From SAR92 clade bacterium (GTDB lineage: Bacteria > Pseudomonadota > Gammaproteobacteria > Pseudomonadales > Porticoccaceae), in NCBI GenBank assembly GCA_018607525.1, contig JABBBH010000011.1, positions 1 to 46,344 of the forward strand: 46,344 bases of DNA. The letters are read 5' to 3'. Positions 1 through 10,288 of this stretch are shown here, one piece after another; position 1 is the first letter of the stretch; every line of letters starts with the position of its first letter. The translations under genes were made by a program, and so were the position numbers. The notes below the pieces were generated by a model. It saw only the letters and a list, made by a program, of their open reading frames with translations, did no database searches and was not told the DNA's origin.

Positions 1-983
1 TTAATATTGTCATGCATGCCTTTGCGGGCAACCTCGAGATTAATTTTTCGCTTTAAATCTCGTAATGCCTCAATCGCGCCATAATCGAGATAGCGACGAT
101 AAACAAAGGGACTAAGTATTTCTTCAAGCCTTGCAATAGCCTTTTTATTGCCGGTCACTACTCTCGCCTTAACCATGGCAAAACGCTCCCAGCCACGACC
201 CTGAGTGGTGTAGTAATCTTCTAGGGCAGAAAAATTTTGTACCAGCGGGCCACTTTGCCCGTAGGGACGCAAGCGCATATCAACGCGAAAAACAAAGCCA
301 TCAACCGTTTGCGTATCCAGCGAGGCAATGAGTTTTTGCCCCAGTCGCTCAAAAAACTGCTGATTGGATACTGAGCGCTTTGCACCCTCGGTTTCACCGG
401 CTTCTGGGTAAGCGAAAATAAGATCAATATCTGAGGATAGATTAAGCTCACCGCCACCCATTTTGCCCATGGCAATCACAAGTAGTTTTTGCTCATTGCC
501 TTCACTATCCAATGGTTTGCCCATATCTTTAGCAACCATTGGATGTAAATAATCCAATGCGACATTGATACAGGCCTCAGCCAACAGCGTCACATCACGG
601 GTAGTTTCGGTTAAATCCGCTAGGCGGTTCAGATCACGCCATACGATTCGCTGCATCTCGCGGCGGCGAAAAAGTCTTAGCTGCTTACCTAAGGCTTTCT
701 CGTCATCTTTAGGTATGACAGAAATATTCTGTTGCAGTGAATCTAGTAGGGTGGTTTGTGAATAGGCTCGCTCAAGATCACCACTTTCTACAAGTTGACG
801 AAACCCCTGAGGATCTCCTATCGCCTGATCGGCGGCAAAATCACTGCATCCCCATGCGCGCTCAAGTTGCTGAGCAAATTCAACCTTAGCTAGGCAATCA
901 TTTATCCAATCCCCTGCTCCTGCCTTTTCAAGAAAGAGACTAAGCTTGGCTTGGTAAGATTGCTGTATTAATAAAAAGCTCAT
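1..983 (-). CDS. glnE: Bifunctional glutamine synthetase adenylyltransferase/deadenylase, N-terminal part, truncated by the window edge
   Basis: Reverse-strand translation from ATG at 983 (MSFLLIQQSYQAKLSLFLEKAGAG...) is open to base 1. It contains GlnE-like LLVIAMGKMGGGELNLSSDIDLIF and PFVYRRYLDYGAIEALRDLKRKI. Missed by the ORF track because no stop lies in the window. Confidence 0.95.
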   Translation of the reverse strand, partial: MSFLLIQQSYQAKLSLFLEKAGAGDWINDCLAKVEFAQQLERAWGCSDFAADQAIGDPQGFRQLVESGDLERAYSQTTLLDSLQQNISVIPKDDEKALGKQLRLFRRREMQRIVWRDLNRLADLTETTRDVTLLAEACINVALDYLHPMVAKDMGKPLDSEGNEQKLLVIAMGKMGGGELNLSSDIDLIFAYPEAGETEGAKRSVSNQQFFERLGQKLIASLDTQTVDGFVFRVDMRLRPYGQSGPLVQNFSALEDYYTTQGRGWERFAMVKARVVTGNKKAIARLEEILSPFVYRRYLDYGAIEALRDLKRKINLEVARKGMHDNI

Positions 984-1157
984 AATGCTGATTCAAAATG
1001 CTCAAAGATTTTTGCGTACCATTTTCGCTAATCATAGCATGCTCAATTGAGCTGATTAACGATGAATTTACTGAAAAAGACTGATAGAGCAACCCATTTA
1101 CTCTGTCTAAAACATTGAATACTGTTGCTGAGCGCCCAAAAACAATATAATTGCGCC

Positions 1158-2462
1158 ATGAATTCAGATAGCTATGTGGATTTCTTCCGACAAACATCGC
1201 CCTATATCCACAAACACAGGGGCAAGACCTTTGTTATTGCCCTTGATGGCGATACGGTTGCCCATGCCAATTTCCATCGTACGATCCACGATATTGCACT
1301 ACTGCAAAGCTTAGGTATTCGCATTGTGTTAGTGCATGGCGCTCGCCCACAAATTGATCAGCGCATCGCACAATCTGGTGAACAGAGCCAATTTCATAGT
1401 CAGTTGCGAATCACTGATAGCAGTGCCATGCAATCGGTTAAAGAGGCCTTGGGCAGTACGCGGTGGCAAATCGAAGCTGAATTATCCACTGGCTTACCTA
1501 ACTCCCCGATGCACGGCGCTCAGGTTAAGGCCATTGGCGGCAACTTTATTACTGCCAAGCCCATAGGTATTCTGAATGGTGTTGATTATCTGCATACTGG
1601 AGAAGTTCGAGGTATTGATGCTGAGTCTATTCAACAACAGCTTCAGATAGGCGGCCTAGTTTTGCTATCTCCGATTGGCTTTTCACCCACTGGTGAGGCT
1701 TTCAATTTAAGCTATCAAGAGGTTGCGGCTCAAACTGCAATCGCCATCAATGCAGAAAAGCTTATTTTAGTCACTGAAGTGTCAGGTATTCTTGAAGATG
1801 ACAATCTTCTTAGAAGTTTGTCAGTGCCTGAAGCTATGACCCTACAAACAAAAAGCGACAATACAGCACAGAATAAATTATTAGAGACTGCTTGCTGTGC
1901 ATGTAGTGAGGGTGTTAACCGCGTGCATCTAGTCAGCTGCGCTGAGGATGGCGCACTGCTCACCGAGTTATTTACCCGAGATGGCAGTGGCACACTAGTT
2001 ATGCAGGACCATTCTGAAGTCATTAGGCCGGCTGAAATTAGTGACGTAGGCGGAATCTTGGACTTAATTACCCCTCTAGAAGAGCAACAAATTTTAGTGA
2101 AACGCTCTAGAGAATTACTCGAAACTGAGATCTCAAGATTTACTCTAGTGCTTCACCCTGAGGGTGACTTGCTGGGCTGTGCCGCACTTTATCCGACCAG
2201 TGATTCTTCACAGGGTGAAATTGCCTGTATGGCAACTAATCCAGAATTTCTTAATCAGGGTATAGCTACTAGGCTTCTTCAGCGCTTAGAAGCAGATGCG
2301 CTTAAAGCAAAAATGACTCAAATTTTTGTCCTAACCACTCAAACCGCCCATTGGTTTTTGGAGAAAGGTTTTGTTGAGGTTGAATTGAGTGATTTGCCCG
2401 AACAAAAACAGTCGCTATATAACTATCAGCGCAATTCGCGGATTTTTAGCAAAATTCTTTAG
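1158..2462 (+). CDS. argA: N-acetylglutamate synthase (amino-acid N-acetyltransferase)
   Basis: Amino-acid-kinase-like N-terminus (IRIVLVHGARPQIDQRI) plus C-terminal GNAT domain (ATNPEFLNQGIATRLLQRLE). Start chosen at MNSDSYVDFF rather than the ORF-track start at 1125. Confidence 0.93.
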   Translation: MNSDSYVDFFRQTSPYIHKHRGKTFVIALDGDTVAHANFHRTIHDIALLQSLGIRIVLVHGARPQIDQRIAQSGEQSQFHSQLRITDSSAMQSVKEALGSTRWQIEAELSTGLPNSPMHGAQVKAIGGNFITAKPIGILNGVDYLHTGEVRGIDAESIQQQLQIGGLVLLSPIGFSPTGEAFNLSYQEVAAQTAIAINAEKLILVTEVSGILEDDNLLRSLSVPEAMTLQTKSDNTAQNKLLETACCACSEGVNRVHLVSCAEDGALLTELFTRDGSGTLVMQDHSEVIRPAEISDVGGILDLITPLEEQQILVKRSRELLETEISRFTLVLHPEGDLLGCAALYPTSDSSQGEIACMATNPEFLNQGIATRLLQRLEADALKAKMTQIFVLTTQTAHWFLEKGFVEVELSDLPEQKQSLYNYQRNSRIFSKIL

Positions 2463-2530
2463 AGTTACATCGAATACCTGTAGTAAAATTAAATTATCCG
2501 ATAAGCTTTTAACTAAATAAGAGACAAATA

Positions 2531-4366
2531 ATGCCTAAGTATCGTTCACATACTACTACTCAGGGTCGCAACATGGCCGGTGCCAGAGCTTTATGGCGCG
2601 CTACCGGCATGAAAGATGATGACTTTAATAAGCCAATGATCGCCATCGCTAACTCCTATACTCAGTTTGTACCAGGCCATGTACACTTGAAGGATATGGG
2701 TGACTTAGTAGCCGGTGAAGTCGCCAAGGCTGGCGGTATTGCCCGCGAGTTTCATACTATCGCCGTCGATGACGGTATTGCTATGGGCCATGATGGCATG
2801 CTCTATTCATTGCCATCGCGAGATGTTATTGCTGACTCCGTAGAATATATGGTCAATGCACACTGTGCGGATGCCTTAGTCTGTATCTCTAACTGCGACA
2901 AGATCACCCCAGGCATGTTAATGGCGGCTATGCGCCTTAATATTCCAGTTATTTTTGTTTCCGGCGGCCCAATGGAAGCAGGAAAAACTAAACTAGCCGA
3001 TCATAATCTTGATCTTGTGGATGCAATGGTTATCGCTGCCGATGAAACTGCAAGTGATGAAAAGGTTGCTGAGTATGAGCGCTCTGCTTGCCCAACCTGT
3101 GGCTCTTGCTCTGGCATGTTTACAGCAAACTCAATGAACTGCTTAACCGAAGCTCTAGGCTTGTCGCTTCCTGGTAATGGCACTACATTAGCCACTCATG
3201 CTGATCGTAAGGGTTTGTTTGAAGAGGCTGGTCGAACCATTGTTTCAATGGCAAAACGTTATTATGAACAGGATGACGAATCTGTTTTACCTAGATCCAT
3301 TGCTAACTTTAAAGCATTCGAAAACGCTATGACCCTCGATATCTGCATGGGCGGATCGACCAATACGATTTTGCATCTGCTAGCAGCGGTTCAAGAAGCG
3401 GGTATAGATTTTGATATGTCGAACATCGATGCGCTGTCGCGAGTGGTTCCTCAGCTTTGCAAGGTGGCGCCCAACACCCCTGAATATCATGTTGAAGATG
3501 TGCATAGAGCCGGTGGCATTATGGGCATCCTAGCCGAACTTGATCGCGCGGGCTTGATTCACAATGATTTGCCCACCGTACATTCTGCAACCCTTGCTGA
3601 AGCATTTGATAAGTGGGACATTGTTAGCGGCCATGTTAGTGAAGAAGTAAAAACATTTTATAAAGCAGGCCCTGCGGGTATTCCTACGCAGACTGCCTTT
3701 AGTCAAGCCACTCGCTGGCCTTCGCTAGATGCTGATCGTGCCAATGGCTGTATTCGTAACCTAGAAAATGCCTTCAGTACCGAAGGTGGTCTAGCCATTC
3801 TGACCGGAAATCTCGCTGAAGATGGCTGTGTGGTTAAAACTTCTGGCGTAGATGAGTCTATTCTAGTGTTTGAAGGTCCAGCCTTTATCACTGAAAGTCA
3901 GGACGAAGCGGTTGCCAGTATTCTGAATGACGAAGTTAAGGCAGGTGATGTGGTTGTCGTGCGCTACGAGGGTCCAAGAGGCGGACCAGGCATGCAAGAA
4001 ATGCTTTACCCAACCAGCTATATAAAATCCAAAAATCTTGGCAAGTCCTGTGCCCTTATTACTGACGGACGTTTTTCCGGTGGAACCTCTGGGCTGTCTA
4101 TTGGCCATGTTTCTCCAGAAGCTGGCGCTGGTGGCACTATTGGGCTCATAAAAAAGGGCGACACCATTCGCATTGATATTCCTAACCGCACCATTGATGT
4201 GTTGGTTTCAGACGAAGAGCTTGCTAAGCGTCGTTCAGAGCAAGACAATATTGGTTGGCAGCCTAAGGAAGCACGACCCAGAAAGGTCTCTGCAGCTCTT
4301 AAAGCCTATGCCAAACTTGCCACTAGCGCAGACAAAGGCGCCGTTAGGGACTTATCACAGCTGTAA
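2531..4366 (+). CDS. ilvD: Dihydroxy-acid dehydratase
   Basis: 611 aa. Typical IlvD start [26 protein letters not shown], Fe-S motifs [12 protein letters not shown] and [19 protein letters not shown]. Confidence 0.98.
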   Translation: MPKYRSHTTTQGRNMAGARALWRATGMKDDDFNKPMIAIANSYTQFVPGHVHLKDMGDLVAGEVAKAGGIAREFHTIAVDDGIAMGHDGMLYSLPSRDVIADSVEYMVNAHCADALVCISNCDKITPGMLMAAMRLNIPVIFVSGGPMEAGKTKLADHNLDLVDAMVIAADETASDEKVAEYERSACPTCGSCSGMFTANSMNCLTEALGLSLPGNGTTLATHADRKGLFEEAGRTIVSMAKRYYEQDDESVLPRSIANFKAFENAMTLDICMGGSTNTILHLLAAVQEAGIDFDMSNIDALSRVVPQLCKVAPNTPEYHVEDVHRAGGIMGILAELDRAGLIHNDLPTVHSATLAEAFDKWDIVSGHVSEEVKTFYKAGPAGIPTQTAFSQATRWPSLDADRANGCIRNLENAFSTEGGLAILTGNLAEDGCVVKTSGVDESILVFEGPAFITESQDEAVASILNDEVKAGDVVVVRYEGPRGGPGMQEMLYPTSYIKSKNLGKSCALITDGRFSGGTSGLSIGHVSPEAGAGGTIGLIKKGDTIRIDIPNRTIDVLVSDEELAKRRSEQDNIGWQPKEARPRKVSAALKAYAKLATSADKGAVRDLSQL

Positions 4367-4387
4367 CTAATAATGTTCCCCTGGACA

Positions 4388-4419
4388 CAAAAAAGCCCGG
4401 TTAAAACCGGGCTTTTTTT
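4388..4419. terminator. Bidirectional intrinsic terminator between convergent ilvD and the TPR gene
   Basis: AAAAAGCCCGG-TTAAAA-CCGGGCTTTTTTT: GC-rich stem flanked by A and T tracts. Confidence 0.93.
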
Positions 4420-4433
4420 ATTCTTTAAGTTAG

Positions 4434-5795
4434 CTACTTTCTACAACTTGGAACCTCAGCACCGAGATCACGTAACTTACCCAGACGCGTACCTTCAACA
4501 TCAGCATATTTTATCCATTGTTTAGGGAAACGTTTTTCCTTTTCATCTTCGGCAACTTTAAGGGCTTTTTGGAAGGCCCCAACCGCATCTTTGTAACAGT
4601 GCATATTAACTAAGGCACTTCCCATAATGAGATAATTTGAGCTTGGACGCTTAACACTGCCTTTCTCAGCGGCCTTCAGGGTAGCCTGATAAGCTTGCTT
4701 GTCTTGCCCTAAATCAAGGTAAACCCCTGCCATACGAGACTGCAATTCACCTGACTCGCTAAGCTTTGAGGCTTCATCAAGTGCACTGAGCGCTAAATTG
4801 AGCTCTTTTGCCTGATACCAAGCTGTGCCAAGTACCTCAAGGTTTTTAACCGTACGTTCAATGATTTCGTCATCCATACCCTTGGCAATAATTTGCGCGG
4901 CTTTGTAAGGAACCTCAGCAGCTAAATACATATAACCTAGGCCTAATACCTGACTTTCTTTGTCATATTTGCCGTTCATATAAACGACTTCTGAGGCAAC
5001 TAGCTGGTCAAGGGGTCTTTCCTGTTCAGCATACATACCACCGAGCTGTTTCCAGAACGTCCATTTAGGATAATGCTTAACCAATTTTTCAAGAATGTCG
5101 ACGACTTTGCCATATTCGTTTTTCTCGTAGTAAAGTACGCGCTGCAATGACCACCAACGCTCTTTAGGGAGTTTTCCTTTAGATTCGACGTCATCAATCG
5201 CTATTTCAAGAAGAGCTAAAGCATCATCTTTTCGTTCAAGTTGATAATAAATCTGTGCAAGCAAGCCGCGCGCCGCATTACTAACAATGGTTGATTCCTC
5301 AATCCAGATTTCTAATTGCACAGCGGCATCAGCATAACGACCTTCAGCAGTGTATAACTGGGCTAGGGTATATCGGGTATCTAAACGAAGATCTTCTGGA
5401 GTACCCTCACCATTGATGACCTGCTTATATGAACGAATTGAGCCTTCAAAATCGTCCAACGAATAATAGACATAGCCTTTAAATTTCCACACCTGAGTTT
5501 GCTCATAAGCAGATTTACAAGTTTTGCTGCTTGCCTCAATACTCTCAAGCATCTCCATTGATTTAGTCCAGTCTTCTTCTTCAAGAACCACCTGAACTTT
5601 TTCTAGAGATTTACCACATTTGGCGCCTACTGATTGACGCTTACGGGTTTTTACATTCTTAAATTTAGGCTCTTTTTTTTCTTCCTCAGCAAAGGCTGAA
5701 GCACCAAGATCAGAATAAGGAGCTATAGTCGACACCATAACAGGTGCTAGAAAAGCAACAGTAAATAGGGCGACAGTTGTTATACTTTTTAACAT
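4434..5795 (-). CDS. Exported TPR-repeat protein of the TonB2-type cluster
   Basis: Signal-peptide-like N-terminus (MLKSITTVALFTVAFLAPVMVSTIAPY) followed by TPR-like helical repeats; last gene of the exb/tonB operon. The ORF-track start at 5873 overlaps tonB, so MLKS at 5795 is preferred. Confidence 0.85.
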   Translation of the reverse strand: MLKSITTVALFTVAFLAPVMVSTIAPYSDLGASAFAEEEKKEPKFKNVKTRKRQSVGAKCGKSLEKVQVVLEEEDWTKSMEMLESIEASSKTCKSAYEQTQVWKFKGYVYYSLDDFEGSIRSYKQVINGEGTPEDLRLDTRYTLAQLYTAEGRYADAAVQLEIWIEESTIVSNAARGLLAQIYYQLERKDDALALLEIAIDDVESKGKLPKERWWSLQRVLYYEKNEYGKVVDILEKLVKHYPKWTFWKQLGGMYAEQERPLDQLVASEVVYMNGKYDKESQVLGLGYMYLAAEVPYKAAQIIAKGMDDEIIERTVKNLEVLGTAWYQAKELNLALSALDEASKLSESGELQSRMAGVYLDLGQDKQAYQATLKAAEKGSVKRPSSNYLIMGSALVNMHCYKDAVGAFQKALKVAEDEKEKRFPKQWIKYADVEGTRLGKLRDLGAEVPSCRK

Positions 5796-5805
5796 CAGAT
5801 ACCCC

Positions 5806-6414
5806 TTATTTAGCCATCTGGAAAGTAAATTTATACAGCACGCCTGGGACTTCTTCAGGAACGCCATCGACAACTCTTGGGTTGTACTTCAATTTAGTTG
5901 CCGCCTTAACCGCTGAACGACCAAAGCCCCAACCTTCTGGAAATTCTTCAATCATCACTGGATCACGAACACCACCCATAGTGGTAATTACCACCTGAAC
6001 CACTGCATAACCCTCTTTACCTCGTGATTGCGCACGATTCGGGTATCTCGGCTGTGGAACGTAAACAGGAATATAATCTGAATCTCTGGCGAAACCGGAG
6101 TTGCCAATATTCAATTCGCCGCCTGCCGTAGGTGCTGCCATATTGACCGCATTTTCTGGAGCTTCAAATTCAATTTGCTCTTCAGGGATATCTGGCATTT
6201 CTTCAGGCTCATCAGGTTTTTCAACCTCAGTGGCCTTCATATTTTCCGTGCGATCACGCTCGACATGCAGGAAGTCAGGGATTTTATAAGCCGGTTGCTC
6301 ATTCATATCCTTGTTTCCCGAGTCGATGAGCTTAAACATAACAAACACCAACGCGAGTGTTACCAAAAGCCCTAACCCTGCTGAAATTCCTACTCTATAA
6401 CCAACCATACTCAA
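5806..6414 (-). CDS. TonB-family energy transducer (TonB2-like)
   Basis: 202 aa. N-terminal TM segment, short acidic/proline-rich linker, TonB C-terminal domain (PQPRYPNRAQSRGKEGYAVVQVVI...WGFGRSAVKAATKLKYNPRVVDGVPEEVPGV). Confidence 0.93.
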   Translation of the reverse strand: MSMVGYRVGISAGLGLLVTLALVFVMFKLIDSGNKDMNEQPAYKIPDFLHVERDRTENMKATEVEKPDEPEEMPDIPEEQIEFEAPENAVNMAAPTAGGELNIGNSGFARDSDYIPVYVPQPRYPNRAQSRGKEGYAVVQVVITTMGGVRDPVMIEEFPEGWGFGRSAVKAATKLKYNPRVVDGVPEEVPGVLYKFTFQMAK

Positions 6415-6417
6415 AAC

Positions 6418-6822
6418 TCAGTCGTTTTCTACAGACACAGCGACAGGCGATATACCAATTTCACGGGCTATATCGGCTATCTTAGCCACTGTTTCAATAT
6501 CAGAATCATTATCGGCTTGGATAACCATGCCGCCCTTGGGGTTCTCATTAAATAAACGAGTTAAATTTATTTTAAGAGCGGTCATTTCAACTCTTTTTTT
6601 GTCAATCCAAAACTCGTTGGTATCACTCACAGCTACTAGAATGCCTACTTTTTTGTAAGGGTCAGAGGTTGTGGTATCAACTCGATTAACCTCAACACCA
6701 GGCAACTTAATAAATGAAGCTGTGACGATAAAGAAAATTAGCATAATAAATACCACGTCGAGCATCGGCGTTAAATCAATCGCTTGACCTTGCTCTTGTG
6801 GCTTAGTTGTTCTATCGCGCAT
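6418..6822 (-). CDS. exbD: ExbD/TolR family biopolymer transport protein
   Basis: 134 aa. ExbD signature IDLTPMLDVVFIMLIFFIVTASF. Confidence 0.95.
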   Translation of the reverse strand: MRDRTTKPQEQGQAIDLTPMLDVVFIMLIFFIVTASFIKLPGVEVNRVDTTTSDPYKKVGILVAVSDTNEFWIDKKRVEMTALKINLTRLFNENPKGGMVIQADNDSDIETVAKIADIAREIGISPVAVSVEND

Positions 6823-6865
6823 AGTTAACTCTCACAGGGTGATGCCAATCGGCATATCAGCCCAA

Positions 6866-7390
6866 CTAGTGATCCATTGTTAGATGATCTTCAAGCAGAT
6901 GTTTTTCACGTTCTGCTTCTCGCTCGACATAGGTCAGCCCAAAAACACCAGAAAGTGCTGCCACCATACCTGACATGGTAGGAACAGTAGCCTGAGATAC
7001 ACCCCCAGCCATTGCTTTCGCATCGCCACCGCCAGTAAACGCCATAACATCAAATACTACGATCATCCCAGTTACCGTTCCCAGCAACCCAAACAAAGGA
7101 GCTATAGCCACCAAGGTTTTGATCATCATAATATTGTCGTCAATCTTGACACTGACTTCAGAAATTAGCTTTTCACGAATCTGACGTGCAGTTTTAGACT
7201 TTCGCTCGCCTCTCGCTTCCCACTCATCTAAGGCAGTTTGAACATCGGCACCTACGGTAGACCGCAGATACCACAGTCGTTCAAACAGCAGGGTCCACAT
7301 CACGAACAGCAGTACGACGATGGCCCAAAGGACCATGCCGCCTGAATCCATAAACTTGCCGAGCTCTGCCCAGGTATCAACAAAAAACAT
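6866..7390 (-). CDS. exbB: MotA/TolQ/ExbB proton-channel family protein (short)
   Basis: 174 aa. APLFGLLGTVTGMIVVFDVMAFTGGGDAKAMAGGVSQATVPT; ExbB family. Confidence 0.93.
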   Translation of the reverse strand: MFFVDTWAELGKFMDSGGMVLWAIVVLLFVMWTLLFERLWYLRSTVGADVQTALDEWEARGERKSKTARQIREKLISEVSVKIDDNIMMIKTLVAIAPLFGLLGTVTGMIVVFDVMAFTGGGDAKAMAGGVSQATVPTMSGMVAALSGVFGLTYVEREAEREKHLLEDHLTMDH

Positions 7391-7392
7391 GC

Positions 7393-8760
7393 TTATTTGT
7401 CCTCTAGAGAACCTGCCACAATACCCGCACTCTGTTCTTCTAGAACATGCAGAATACCCTGAGCCTTGCCATTAACCAATGTGTGCAATAGCACCGTTGG
7501 AATCGCTACAATCAGACCCAGCACTGTAGTAATCAACGCCTGCGAAATACCGCCAGCCATTGCTTTAGGATCGCCTGCACCAAACAAAGTAATCATCTGG
7601 AAGGTGATAATCATACCGGTCACTGTACCCAGTAGACCTAAAAGCGGGGCTACCATGGCAATAATCTTCAATAGATTTAAGCCAGACTCAATTTCGGGTC
7701 TTTCTTTTAAGACCGCCTCATGAAGCTTCAGCTCGAGAGACTCGGCATCTAAACCTGGGTTATCACCGGCTACTTTCAATACTCGCCCTAGTGGGTTTCC
7801 AGTATTGGAAGTGTTGTTAGCCAGCTGGGTTTTAACAGCACGCGACATTCCAAATAGAACAAAGAAGCGCCATGCGGCCAAAATAATTGCAAAGATAAAT
7901 ACAGCAGTAATTACATAGCCTACGATGCCACCAAAGTGCCAGCGCTCAATTAAAGTTGGCGCGTTGATTAATGCCGCTAGAAGGCCTCCGCCAAATGGAC
8001 CTGTTGGATCTAGACCAACTTTAGTAAACCCTGAAGTGGCTTCTTGAAGATCTTCTGCACCACCGCTGAAACCTGATGGCTGACGAGTCAACTCAGAAAC
8101 TAGACCAGAGGCAGGGTTGTACTCAAGGTACATGCCGTCAGCAACAAGGTTGTAAGCACCCACACGAACAACTTCCATTTCTGCCGGCTCGCCATTAGCT
8201 AAAATAACGGTGCGGTTAAACTTAACTACGCGGCCGCTTTCGATCATTTCACGCTGCTGCTCATACCAAAGCTTTTCAATATCTTCAATTGATGGAAGCT
8301 TGGTGTCGCTGCTCATTTTTGCAATTAAGTCATCTAAAAATTCGGTTCGACCTGTAATCTGCGTGCTGACTATCGACTGATCAATTTTGGCTCTTAAATC
8401 ACCCGCTGTACCCGTAAGATGACCGAATAGCTCCTTAAGTGAGCCCAAACGCTTATCACGTTGTTCACGAAGTGCAGCCAAAATAACGTCGTTATCACGA
8501 ATAATCTGCTCAAGTCGATCAGAACGACGCTCTTCTTCAGCTTTGGTATTTTTAGCACCCTTTAGCAACTGATTCTGTTTGCGCTGGTCTTTCAAAAAGT
8601 CAGCTTCGCGTTGACGAGATTCAGCTGTTTCTGAAATCTTAGCTGATTCAATCATGTCCAGCAGTTCTACAAGGCTTTTTGCTTCACTTGCTACCACAGG
8701 AGTTGATAGCGCCGCTACAGCAAAAAATGCTACGAAAATATTTATCATTTTAGTTTTCAT
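7393..8760 (-). CDS. Long MotA/TolQ/ExbB-family protein with exported coiled-coil N-terminal extension (TtpC-like)
   Basis: 455 aa. Signal peptide, about 250-aa charged/coiled-coil region, then ExbB domain APLLGLLGTVTGMIITFQMITLFGAGDPKAMAGGISQALITTVLGLIVAIPTVLLH. Confidence 0.88.
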   Translation of the reverse strand: MKTKMINIFVAFFAVAALSTPVVASEAKSLVELLDMIESAKISETAESRQREADFLKDQRKQNQLLKGAKNTKAEEERRSDRLEQIIRDNDVILAALREQRDKRLGSLKELFGHLTGTAGDLRAKIDQSIVSTQITGRTEFLDDLIAKMSSDTKLPSIEDIEKLWYEQQREMIESGRVVKFNRTVILANGEPAEMEVVRVGAYNLVADGMYLEYNPASGLVSELTRQPSGFSGGAEDLQEATSGFTKVGLDPTGPFGGGLLAALINAPTLIERWHFGGIVGYVITAVFIFAIILAAWRFFVLFGMSRAVKTQLANNTSNTGNPLGRVLKVAGDNPGLDAESLELKLHEAVLKERPEIESGLNLLKIIAMVAPLLGLLGTVTGMIITFQMITLFGAGDPKAMAGGISQALITTVLGLIVAIPTVLLHTLVNGKAQGILHVLEEQSAGIVAGSLEDK

Positions 8761-9557
8761 TGTGCTGTCTCCGGAGCTGTAATCGGCACTTCAATAACAT
8801 CCTGAGGCGCTAGTTTAACCGCGATGCGGATTGCTTGATCTACAGCGCGACGATATTCAGAGCCAAGCGGCTGCCAACTTTTAGAATTTTTGTCCCAAAC
8901 ACCCACTCTAGATTTGTCTTTGCTTTGATAGGTCAAAGCAACACGACCGATTCTTAGTATTTGAACCTCCACCAAAGAACCATCACCATTCAGATCGATC
9001 TGATCAGTGTAGGCTTCCATTGAAAGACTGTAGTCAGACTCAATATCATAAACCTCAAGAATCTGTCGGAACTTTTCAGCTGCAGAGAACTTGGCGCTAT
9101 CAAGATTGACATAAAGTTCCGCAATCGCTTGTTGGCGACGCTCAAGCTTGAACGGCATATCCAGACCGACAAAGTCCTCAAGGGCATCTAGCATATTTGC
9201 CATAAGAGGCGAAATGCCGCGCTCAATAACGGTAGCATTCTCAATAGACTCTTCAAGCTCAACCATCATGCGCTTTTGGCTGACGATTTGACGCTCAAGT
9301 TGCGAGTTATACACTCTTAGAGATTCAATTTGTTTGTTCACCTGCTTGAACTCTTGGAGCAAACCATCAGTTTGATCCGCTATACGATCAACGGTGACTT
9401 GAGATTTTTTTGCCGCCTGAACCTTTTCAGCCCCAGCATTTAAAATTTCGCTTACTTCTGCTGTACGCTCGACTACAGCGGTTTCTTCCGCCATAGCACT
9501 CATAGCGAAAGCAAAAATGGCCATTGGTGCCAGTGCTATCAATGATTGCTTTTTCAT
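8757..9557 (-). CDS. DUF3450-family exported coiled-coil protein
   Basis: 266 aa. Signal peptide and coiled coil; placed first in the operon, overlapping the long exbB by 4 bp, which is the usual context for DUF3450. Confidence 0.82.
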   Translation of the reverse strand: MKKQSLIALAPMAIFAFAMSAMAEETAVVERTAEVSEILNAGAEKVQAAKKSQVTVDRIADQTDGLLQEFKQVNKQIESLRVYNSQLERQIVSQKRMMVELEESIENATVIERGISPLMANMLDALEDFVGLDMPFKLERRQQAIAELYVNLDSAKFSAAEKFRQILEVYDIESDYSLSMEAYTDQIDLNGDGSLVEVQILRIGRVALTYQSKDKSRVGVWDKNSKSWQPLGSEYRRAVDQAIRIAVKLAPQDVIEVPITAPETAQ

Positions 9558-9770
9558 AGTTCCCTCATTGGGTCTATCAGATTAGTTACATGGTCTAGCT
9601 CAACGGAACCCTGTAGCAGCTTGTTGAGCGCTTAATTTCTTGGTTAGACTTTCTAACAGTCTTTAAGCCAATAATCAATGCAGCTTGGTATATTTTCTTA
9701 TAAATAAAACATACTTAATTGCAGTAATAGCGCAATATTAACACAACTTTAGCGCGGAAATTTAGTCTTT

Positions 9771-10280
9771 TTATGACAATCCAGCTATTCGCTCTAAAAC
9801 CACAAAACGATAACTGTAATTACCAACTTTTTCTGGTATTTTTTCTGCTACCTGTTGCCATTGAGTTGAATCAATAGCAGGAAAATAGGCATCTCCCTCA
9901 ATTTCAGCTTCAACCTTGGTAAGATAAAGCTTGCTGGCAACAGGTAAGAATTTCCGATAAATTTGCTCGCCGCCAATAATCATTAGCTCGTCAGAACCTG
10001 CGGCTGCGCAGGCTTTTTTAGAAGCTGCTATTGCTGAATCCAAATCATTGACAACTTCTACCCCATCAGCCGTCCAGTTAGCGTCGCGCGTCAGAACTAT
10101 ATTAGCTCGTCCCGGAAGCGGCCGGCCAATGGAATCATAGGTTTTGCGACCCATCAAAATCGGCTTACCCATAGTCACAGACTTGAAGTACTGCAGATCT
10201 TCAGGCAGATGCCAGGGCAATTGATTATCCAAGCCAATCACATTGTTTTGGCTAGCCGCCACAATAAGTGCAATTTTCAT
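9771..10280 (-). CDS. folA: Dihydrofolate reductase
   Basis: MKIALIVAASQNNVIGLDNQLPWHLPEDLQYFKSVTMGKPILMGRKTYDSIGRPLPGR. Confidence 0.97.
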   Translation of the reverse strand: MKIALIVAASQNNVIGLDNQLPWHLPEDLQYFKSVTMGKPILMGRKTYDSIGRPLPGRANIVLTRDANWTADGVEVVNDLDSAIAASKKACAAAGSDELMIIGGEQIYRKFLPVASKLYLTKVEAEIEGDAYFPAIDSTQWQQVAEKIPEKVGNYSYRFVVLERIAGLS

Positions 10281-10288
10281 AATCTCTC

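Noticed and set aside
221-475. 84-aa minus ORF from the ORF track
   Set aside because: Out-of-frame with glnE, which clearly occupies this strand and region.
940-1197. 85-aa minus ORF MFVGRNPHSY...
   Set aside because: Overlaps the argA start and the glnE start in another frame; no recognisable family.
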